Source of the DNA: Halisarca cf. caerulea
Taxonomy: Eukaryota; Porifera; Demospongiae; Chondrillida; Halisarcidae
DNA length: 42,500 bases
Assembly (NCBI GenBank): GCA_963170055.1
Contig: CAUJGJ010000185.1
Coordinates: 1,774,275 to 1,816,774 of the forward strand
Direction: 5' to 3'
Part shown: positions 1-42,500 of the stretch, one piece after another
How the letters are laid out: each line of letters opens with the position of its first letter
Numbering within the stretch: position 1 is the stretch's first letter
Made by a program: the position numbers and the translations under genes
The notes under the pieces: generated by a model
The model's database searches: none
What the model was told of the DNA's origin: nothing
Seen by the model: the letters and a program-made list of their open reading frames with translations, nothing else

Positions 1-1645
1 AAGGTATGCACATTGCTCTGTTGTGACTGTATAGCTATAAATATATAATATGATATATTATATAGATCTTTTGTAATGTCTATATTGCGCAAATGCTGAT
101 ATGCATGCATGTGGGATATGTCTGTGCTACTTTGAAGGTGTGAATTTTGGTCTTTTTTATACAGCCTTAATTTGTTCTCAACAATGTAGGTAGACATGTA
201 AAATTAATGTTGAAGAGGATTAGACTTTTAATTATAAAAGCCTGGCTTTAATCGTAAAGTTGGTAGTAAAGTTTTGTGATTCAACTAGAGTTGCGAAAAT
301 GGAATGTGCACATGCAATGCACAAACTATTATAGGCATGCAGGAGAGTTAAATTGAGCAGAAAGATAAATTATAATGTCATTCACAAATATATACTAAAA
401 AGGTGAAAAGAATTTGGACTAATAATTATATGCATGCATGAGTTTTCCATTGTTAATGTCCTGTACTATGCATTGGGTAACAGATACTTTGCTATACCCG
501 GCCAGGTTAGTAACCACGCCTTCCTGGTTCCACTGCTAGCCATAATAATGAAGGGTGCATGGGCATTTCCTTACAGCTGAAACACCAATGGTGCTTCACA
601 GTTGCATGGCAGAAGGCTGGGGTATATGCAGTATAATAATATTTATGTCTAGTTCATATAATTGGCCTCACAGGCAAAGACCTGAAATATCTCCTTGGCT
701 CCTAGAATGATGTCATTGTGAGTTCAGCACTGCCCCCTAGCTGTAAACATTATTACCGCCCAGACTGGAGCCATGCCATCTATACGTATTAGTATGCATA
801 TGGTGACCATGCTCATGTAAGTAGGCTATCAATTGGCCCTATATAGCTAGAGGTGGCAGATTAGTTGTCAATATACCCTTGTACAGAAAGGGGATATCCC
901 TAACATTGTACAGCTATAGGGCATATATCCCTAGCATCATTCATGGTGACCGTAATCTTATATTATATAATATTAGTAGCTTGGGGGATGAAATAGTAAT
1001 ACCTCTATCATACGGCATACCCAGACATGACCTGATCATATATTGACTCTGCTGGTGGAGAAATGCTGATTCCCCTTGATCATTACAAACTAGACAGGGA
1101 ACTGGGAGCAGACCTACAAACTTTCCTAGTTCTGGGCATAGATAATCAACATTCTAGAGTGCGGCTATATATGGAGAGAGACAACACGTTAGCAAAGGTA
1201 CTCCCCCTATGACCACCAGATATACTCAAACTTGATTTTGTAAGTGTGTGTATATATGGAGGAGGTGGTGTTGTATAACATAACTAAGTATATACAAAAT
1301 GCCAATTAAATGAGTAATTCCCTGCAATAAGAGAAAATATGATGGTCAATGGCCATGTATTTGAAGTATGTGTGTAGGGAGAGGGGGTATAACCCGGTTT
1401 TCACACTGGAGTTGGGTGGGGGGGGTGGGAGTTTTTTGCATTGTATATATTGACACATCTGAATGAAGGGATACTAGGGATACTATAGCCAAGGTAACAT
1501 AGGGTGGGCGCACCACGTGTGATCCAGTTGGTCAGTAACCGTACGGATATTCTACATGCTTTATGGCTATACTGATATTGTGCCCAGCTGTGGTGTATGT
1601 CGGTCAATGTGCAGTGAATTGTGCCCAGCTGCAGCTGGGATGTGT

Positions 1646-2165
1646 GCATGCAGGGGTGGTGAAAGCTTCTTATCTCTGGGGGGGGGGGGGGGGGGGGGTT
1701 AGACCACATTGGCTATATAGATAAATTATATATTATACATATGTAATCATATATACACTCGGCATTCTGCGCTTTACCCTGATCAATATTCCAAGCAACA
1801 ACGATTGCATAGTTTCTCACATGAGCAAGAAATTAATAAGTTTAGCTTATATGAAAGATATTAAAAAGGATACCTTAATTTAGACAACATGCTGGTATTG
1901 GCCTCACTTTTAGTTAGAAGGCTGAATGTGTGAAAGATTGCCAATAAAACTTAATATAAAATTAAAGTCTGTTCTTGCATTCAAAAAATAGTATTAGCCC
2001 TATCAATCACTTTGGTTATTATTAATAATAGGATAAGATCCTGTTATTAACAATAACCAAAGTCTTAATAAGTTATTACACAGAACTGTTTACCAGCATA
2101 ATTTTTGGTGGGTCAACAGACCCTCCTGACCCCCCCCCCCCCCCATGTAGCCACCCCTGGCATGC
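1646..2165. mobile_element. Candidate foldback element with G/C-tract termini
   Basis: The left end reads GCATGCAGGGGTGGT (1646-1660), followed by a run of about 20 G. The right end (2149-2164) is its reverse complement in the form AGCCACCCCTGGCATGC, preceded by a run of about 15 C. Mirror-image ends about 520 bp apart, each carrying a homopolymer, suggest a non-autonomous DNA element. No target-site duplication was resolved and there is no transposase. Confidence 0.45.
2009..2063. repeat. Perfect-arm inverted repeat
   Basis: ACTTTGGTTATT at 2009-2020 is matched by AATAACCAAAGT at 2052-2063, with a partly palindromic interior. It would form a hairpin of about 55 nt. It lies inside the 1646-2165 element and may be part of its internal structure. 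Confidence 0.6.
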
Positions 2166-3116
2166 TACTCGTATGAAGCACACATGAAATGACATGGACC
2201 ATGAACATCACAGGCACCCAATGGCGTCATTACGACCATTAACCACACTTAGTCTATATATGGCTAAGCTACATAAATTCTTGTGGTACAAAACGCATGC
2301 ATACGAACCAGTGGGATCATGAGGTGTAAAATATACGATACGTATAATATTATAGTGTGAATACTGAAATTTAAAGGTGTTAGTGTCAGCTTCTCTTACT
2401 AGGGCCGGGCCTTATTGTAGTCTTATACTGTAACATTCAGCAACACAAAATATACACCTCATTTGTCACGTTGCACTACTGTGCATGAAGTCAAATTGAT
2501 CATAGAGAAGAGGTGCTAAAGTTTCCAATCTAACACAGGCAAAAGGAATACAGATTTTCAAATATATATCACCCACTTTGCACCTTACCAGTGGATTGTT
2601 AGTACCAACTAAGTAACTGTAAGTTATATAATTACTGCAGCCAGGGTACTAGATTTTGTTCTGATATGTATTATATAAGTTCAACTGGCTACAGCGGAAA
2701 CTGGTTATAAAGAAATTTCTAGCTAACAGCCAATTTCTGGATAATAGTGAATAAATTCATGTGGTCCAGTTAAATGTTCTACTATGAAAGTGTAACTGGT
2801 TATCAATTATTATAATAGTGAATTTCTGATATAATGAAGAAATTTCAGTGCATGTCCCCTCTGATTCATTGATGATTTTCCACGGTATACCAAATTCGAA
2901 GTGATCGCTACTATTCTAGGTTTGTTGTCAAGTGCAGACAGATCTAGTAAAATCTAGCAAAATAATATAATATTATGTAACTTAATTCCCGACACCGAGG
3001 GATCTTCGCGATTCTAATGGCAAAGATCACGAGTGGGAGGGTATTAGCTGGTTTAGACCAGCAGCGAGGAGATATATTATTTTATAAGATGAAACTGTGG
3101 ATCCTGCCTGGCAGTT

Positions 3117-3355
3117 AAATTTATCGACAATTTCAAATTAAGACAAGGGCCTATCCAGCTGGTCCACTCATCAGACAAAAATATCTTGAATCACTAAGAG
3201 CTCGAGCTGTTCCTTCGAGTACCCGAAAACAGACGAAGTGGGCTGCAGCGTCGAAGAGACTGAGTTGGCGATCGAAACAAACTTGTACCAGAAAGAACTG
3301 CACCAGAAGATCTCGGAAATCTATAAGAGACGCGGCTATATCGCTTACTGAATGA
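3117..3355 (+). other. Exon-like open frame, possibly a transposon-protein fossil
   Basis: Open plus-strand frame in a GC-richer patch, ending at a TGA near 3353. It encodes a basic peptide with the pattern AVPSTRKQTKWAASKRLSW. The spacing P-x-T-x3-T-x-W recalls the N-terminal segment of the DUF3504/QRICH1/ZMYM-like proteins that are abundant in sponges and cnidarians. No flanking exons were found. The complementary strand is open over the same region (3151-3393), so coding status is uncertain. Confidence 0.15.
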
Positions 3356-4066
3356 AACATTTTACTGAATTTGTTTTGGATGCTTGCATTCAAGTGCTTT
3401 GTAGTGTATGTTTATTCATGCGCTCTAGCTATATAGCCACATAATTTGCAAATAATTGATTAGAGAAATTAGTAAGGAATCTTAATTTCTTAGATTCCCT
3501 GAGGAGTTTAAGTTCAAACTAGCTACCTGATTACTTCTCCCACAAGAAAATTAGTGTGTTAGATGCTGTATGGGAAAGTGTTAAACACCAATTAAATTTA
3601 AAAGGTGATAATTATTAGCTCATTAAATATTCAAGATGGTCTAATATATTATAATAACGTCTCTGTTGGGCCTGGCATTTATATTAGCATTAATCTTTAA
3701 GTTAGACAAGATTTAATAAATCCTGTGTTTGCATGATTTTGTCTCTTGAATATTGTGTCATTTCTCTATATATGAGCAGTAAGGAGAGAAACCATGCAAC
3801 TCATGTTATATCAGTGACTGTGGCAGCTATACTATATGTTAATAGTTACATTCGAACTAGGGGATCTCTAGTATATAAATGTACACAAAAATATGGAGCA
3901 CACAAATGTACTATAGTGCATGGCTTATGTAAGTTATTTTTTGTACTAAATGATTAACATAATAATATTATTATTAGCAGCTAGATTATACATTGTTACA
4001 GTAGTAATACTGTATGGCTTTATTGTGTATTATAGCTTAATAGAATAATATAAAAATATACATCTA

Positions 4067-4263
4067 CAGTGAAACCTCTGTAATAAGGACACCACTGGGA
4101 CCACAGGAAGCTGTCCTGTTTATGAAGGAGTAGTTATTTCGGAGGATTTAACTGTACATAATATGTCAATGTGAGGAACTTCAAATGGGACAGAACAGTG
4201 ATGTCCTGTTTAAGGAGGTTTCTGCATTTCAGAGGTGTCCTTTATAGAGGTTTTCAATCACTG
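4067..4263. mobile_element. TA-type miniature transposon (pogo/Tigger-like ends)
   Basis: Starts CAGTGAAACCTCTGTAATAA and ends with a diverged inverted copy (AACCTC and AGGACACC read in reverse complement, closing CACTG). A TA flanks the left side; the right flank is TG, probably mutated. It belongs to the same family as the elements at 12286, 15879, 17704, 26639, 26816, 32136 and 37630. Confidence 0.6.
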
Positions 4264-4285
4264 TGTATATAATTCATAATATATA

Positions 4286-4466
4286 TCTGAAGAATTATCA
4301 TTAATTCCAACCATAAATAACAAATACAATGTTTGAAGTTGACTTTTCAGCTACTGCTGCCTTCATCGATCTGCAGAACACACAAGAAAACTTCAAACCA
4401 TTGTAGTTGCTTTTATTATAATATTATTACGTTTGGAATAATTATAATTAAGAACAATTCTTCAGA
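4286..4466. mobile_element. Foldback element just upstream of copy A
   Basis: Terminal TCTGAAGAATT (4286-4296) is exactly inverted as AATTCTTCAGA (4456-4466). Inside, ACAATGTTTGAAGTT pairs with AACTTCAAACCATTGT, so most of the 181 bp folds on itself. It lies about 70 bp before the start codon of copy A and is not seen before copy B. Confidence 0.6.
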
Positions 4467-4538
4467 TCGAACCTAGCCAACCAAGAATGTCCCTTCGCGA
4501 GTATTTAATATTATACAGTATCAATATTTTATACACAG

Positions 4539-39064
<34,526 letters not shown>

Positions 39065-41372
39065 ATTGCTGAGGATTACACTTAATGTAGACTAACATTT
39101 AACAATACTAAAATTAGGCACTCTATAGCGCGCTATATACACTATACTTAGTCTAGCTGTACTGCATATAGAAACCCAAGGGTTGTATGATGTAGTTTAA
39201 TTGCTGTCATACATATAGTGCATATTTGCATTTCAAAACCTGCTGAAAGTTTGCTTTCCTCCAATTTGAAAGTATTCCTGTAACCCTAGGCCTATTGCTA
39301 ATAATCATTATTGTTCCATGACATTGTATATAATCATCATAATCCCATTAATTAAACATACAGTGGAACCCTCTAATCAAGCTCTTTGCCACTGGAACCA
39401 AATACTTCACAGTGACAGTACATCGATGTCCTGCATGAACTAAATATTGCATGTGATTTATATACTTAGTCTAGGTGTAACTGTCTCTTACATATTCTCT
39501 CAAAGTCAGCCCGCTACTAATCTGACTGTTCATCTGCATGCGGTATTATCGTGCTCTCAACTTTATTCAATGATTCCTCCAAGGCTCCAGCCATTCACTA
39601 TCCATATGATAATCACTTTACCTATCACCAATACGTTCCAAACTATAATTGTTGTTAATTGTTATACACTTCGGAAATCGCGCCAAAATTGGCCGTGTGC
39701 GCGGAAAAATGGCGTTCCACATTTAAGTTTGTTCAGAAAGCCAGTACTTGGGTACGAAATCCGGTCAAGTGTGACGTCCAGTTGATCCTATAGCTAAGAA
39801 GGGTACACATATCGGTTGGAATATTTTTGGTACTCATCTTTCTTTACACGAGAAATTTCATGGCTATATGTGTGGATGACGTATACTTGCTGAACTTGCC
39901 TGTGTTTTCTTGGCCATGCAGAGTCCAAGCACCTGAGGAAGGGCACTAAAATGCAAATGCAAACGCCAGCAAAAGCGCTTTACATCTTCTGTGGGTAATA
40001 TTATATAGTTTCAACTCCTATAACTTTATTTCAATCAACTGAGCTCCAAATGTGACGTCAGTCCTGCTATACGGGCTGAGCTGTGCCAGACTATAGGTTA
40101 TAGCGTCAATCAGAGTTTACAGTTTTCCTATCCACTAGTCAATAGAGCAATACCATGAGCTGGTCTTCATTATTACTTGTCTCTAAAGAATGTGTAACGC
40201 CGGGTTACATTTATTTCAACTTTATCTTGTATGCTGTGTATCTTATGTCAGAGTGATGCCCATTGAGGTTCACTTTTTATGCCGATTTGCATTATTTGAA
40301 TATTAGCTGTGCATGTACTGATGGTTTTGTTGTGTTCTTTGTGTTGGGTGTATCACTGAATGTATATGCATATGCACTGCTTAATGTCATGCTCTTAGCT
40401 GCAAACAAATCAGATAAATATCTGATAATAATATTATGAATTTTTGATTTTTGTTGAATTCCTGTAGGTTGATTACTGGGGGCGGGCAGTTATCTTTCAG
40501 GGTTGCTGAAACAAAGTTTTGCACGTACATGTGACTTGCAAGAACGCTTCTTTGTAGTTCTAGTGTCAAGTTTCCAGGAAGGCAGATATAGTGAAACCTG
40601 TCTATAAAGCCAATTTCAAAGGCCAAACTATTATATATACTGTCAGTGGTCTTTTCATACTGATCATCTAATGAAAGGCACTGTAGTTTCATGAGATGTT
40701 GCTCATTGACCAGCCTACAGTGGTCTCTGTAGACATGCCATCTTTTTATATACTTTAAGGTGTTACTGTAGCAGTATTAATTTCACTGATGTGATTTATG
40801 GGCTGACCTACAGTTCTCTTTACACAAAAGTGGCCCTTCTGAACAGGTACATTAGTTTCACCTAAGTGACACATGAGCCGTCTACACTGGTCTCCTTAAG
40901 TAGGTTGTTCTTGTGTATAATTTATGCCGAGCCTCTTGGTCTGTAAGACGGGTCTACTTCATTAAGTCTTAGAGTCATACTTTCATAAGACTTAGTACGT
41001 TGAACAGCGCAGCATATGGACTGTCACTGTGTGGTTTATAATATTATATAAATAACTGTTGGAAACTTAATGACATATTATATAAACCTGCAATTTCCTA
41101 TAGAGCATGTAATAGTGAAATCTCTAACTCAAACCAAACCCTCTGTAATCTGGAACCCTATATGCCATTAGACTGGATGTCTTTTCAAGTCCTGCTATCT
41201 AATAGTATATTTGCTGTGCATGTATATAGAGCCTCCCAAATCTGCAAATATCTAAACCGAACATTTTCTTTGGTCCCAAGTGTGTTTGGTTTGCAGTCTG
41301 AGGTTACACTGTGCAAAAAGGACACATTGGTGTCAATATAATACCAATGGTTTTGTCCTTTATAAGACAGGT

Positions 41373-41803
41373 CAGGGCCGCATTTAGGGGGGGCGGCGGC
41401 ATTCGCCCCCCCCCCCCCCCCTTGGAGATCTGTTGCCCCCCCTTGCAGATCTGCTGCCTCCCTAAACTTGTATCTCAACATATACACTAAGGGGTCCTGA
41501 AAGGCATGATTTGTTGGAAAATGGATGAAAAACAAGCTTTTATGCTATAATTTTGAAAAATTTTCTCAAGATCACTGTCACCAAACCCTTAACCCCCCTT
41601 GAATTGTACATAAATAACATTGTTACCTACTGTATAATACCCCCCCCCCCACACACACATAGCATTGGTACCCATAATACCCTGCCCCCCCCCCCCCCGC
41701 CAGTCTCTGTACACCTATAAACTCCCATATTGTGTTGCCCCCCCTAAGATTTTAGGAAGCTCAACTTGCCCCCCCTAGCCCCGAATCCTGTGTGCAGCCT
41801 TGG
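41373..41803. mobile_element. Candidate foldback element with G/C-tract ends
   Basis: The left end CAGGGCCGCATTTAGGGGGG is mirrored at the right by GCCCCCCCTAGCCCCGAATC and then TGTGCAGCCTTGG. The interior has several further poly-C runs. The organisation is like 1646-2165, but the ends differ. Confidence 0.4.
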
Positions 41804-42060
41804 AGGTTATCCTCATTTTAAAGGTTGTATACAGTCACTACAGGGAGGAAACTTAGCACTCCAAACTGTTACATTACTCTTTGTGTATACGTTTATAATT
41901 ATGTATGTTGCATTCTGTGCCCTTTTTACCACAATTTAAATTAGAGTTAAGAAGTGAAAGTTTCTGCAGCATACAGATGATGTTGATTGGTTTGAGCTGA
42001 ACGTTTTGTCGGGGAAAAAAATGCTTTAATTTATTTGGTTTAAATGCAAGTTTGATAGTG

Positions 42061-42064
<4 letters not shown>

Positions 42065-42141
<77 letters not shown>
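42065..42141. repeat. TG microsatellite
   Basis: Two TG blocks separated by TACATG. Confidence 0.95.
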
Positions 42142-42144
<3 letters not shown>

Positions 42145-42369
42145 TGTCTGCATGTGTGTGCATAGTGTCCTTATTGGACATTCAGCACTGTATTCACAGA
42201 ACTGAAAGTATGAAGAGAATCCACAGCCTTTAAAAATGAACTCTAGTATAGGCAAAGGCATTAATTGTACCAGTGGGTCCATGGTGTGTGTTATATGATA
42301 CATATGTAGTGGAAACCAGAAAGGTGTCAGTTCTAATATAACATATGGCTATTATATATGTTATATATA

Positions 42370-42378
<9 letters not shown>

Positions 42379-42442
<64 letters not shown>
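42379..42442. repeat. TA microsatellite
   Basis: A pure TA tract near the window end. Confidence 0.95.
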
Positions 42443-42445
<3 letters not shown>

Positions 42446-42500
42446 ACTCTAGAGGCATATCGTATGCGTAAGTGGTTAAATTTAGTACCCGCTAAATGTT

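Larger units (their letters stand above)
1..4538. other. Upstream non-coding region of copy A
   Basis: About 4.5 kb of AT-rich sequence with no exon I can defend. It holds a poly-G/poly-C-bearing inverted-repeat element (1646-2165), a short perfect-looking palindrome (2009-2063), a TA-flanked small transposon (4067-4263) and a foldback (4286-4466) ending about 70 bp before the start codon of copy A. A GC-richer patch at about 3000-3350 is open on both strands and is discussed as a weak finding. The promoter and any 5' UTR exon of copy A must lie here, but I cannot place them. Confidence 0.5.
39065..42500. other. Downstream non-coding region
   Basis: The first about 250 bp match the 3' flank of copy A. 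An ATTAAA at 39351-39356 is a possible poly(A) signal of copy B, and a CAGTGGAACCCTCTAATCAA element end follows at 39361, flanked by TA. A GC-richer patch at about 39660-39730 contains TCGCGCCAAAA (E2F-like). Repeated 'GTGGTCTCT..' fragments occur at 40580-40930. The C/G-tract element (41373-41803) and TG and TA microsatellites fill the end. No exon I can defend. Confidence 0.5.

Noticed and set aside
3151..3393. 80-codon minus-strand open frame
   Set aside because: No recognisable domain or flanking exons; overlaps a plus-strand frame of equal plausibility.
40387..40692. 101-codon minus-strand open frame
   Set aside because: No recognisable motif, no splice context, and it overlaps repeated non-coding fragments.

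Overview
The window looks like nuclear DNA of an animal: AT-rich, full of CA/TG and TA microsatellites and small transposons, with genes split into many GT-AG exons coding for extracellular metazoan domains. A demosponge is my best guess, from the mixture of domains and the small-repeat landscape. The phylum is an inference and no gene here settles it.

The main content is a tandem pair of large plus-strand genes encoding mucin-like cell-surface proteins. Copy A (4539-19285) joins without a frame break into 15 coding exons and about 2600 residues. In order these are: signal peptide, an 870-residue Thr/Ser/Val-rich mucin segment, NIDO, AMOP, vWD (with a GDPH motif), a short Ig-like linker, EGF-type modules, cadherin repeats, one transmembrane helix and a short tail. 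The signal-mucin-NIDO-AMOP-vWD-EGF-TM order is that of the MUC4/SUSD2/Mesh family; the cadherin block before the membrane is an addition. Copy B (20989-39064) has the same exons with the same phases and mostly identical lengths. It differs in having only a 119-residue mucin segment, followed by four extra Ig-like exons that A lacks. Its cadherin exon carries three lesions: loss of the splice acceptor plus 34 exon bases, a 5-bp deletion and a 2-bp insertion. As read, B would end after the EGF modules, making a soluble protein, or it is a decaying copy.

Layout: 1-4538 upstream DNA with foldback repeats; 4539-19285 copy A; 19286-20988 spacer with TG repeat and exon-like fragments; 20989-39064 copy B, whose first intron holds a minus-strand non-LTR retrotransposon remnant; 39065-42500 downstream DNA with repeats. 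Introns carry several datable small elements. Two TA-flanked elements sit at matching places in both copies and so predate the duplication. A hAT-like element with an exact 8-bp target duplication, two composite foldback elements in opposite orientations, and an insertion carrying what looks like an orphan minus-strand promoter and first exon are each found in only one copy.

The two proteins probably act at the epithelial surface. The mucin or Ig segment would face outward, NIDO-AMOP-vWD would mediate assembly and possibly self-cleavage, and the EGF and cadherin modules would form a stalk. No RNA gene, CRISPR array or prokaryotic feature was seen.
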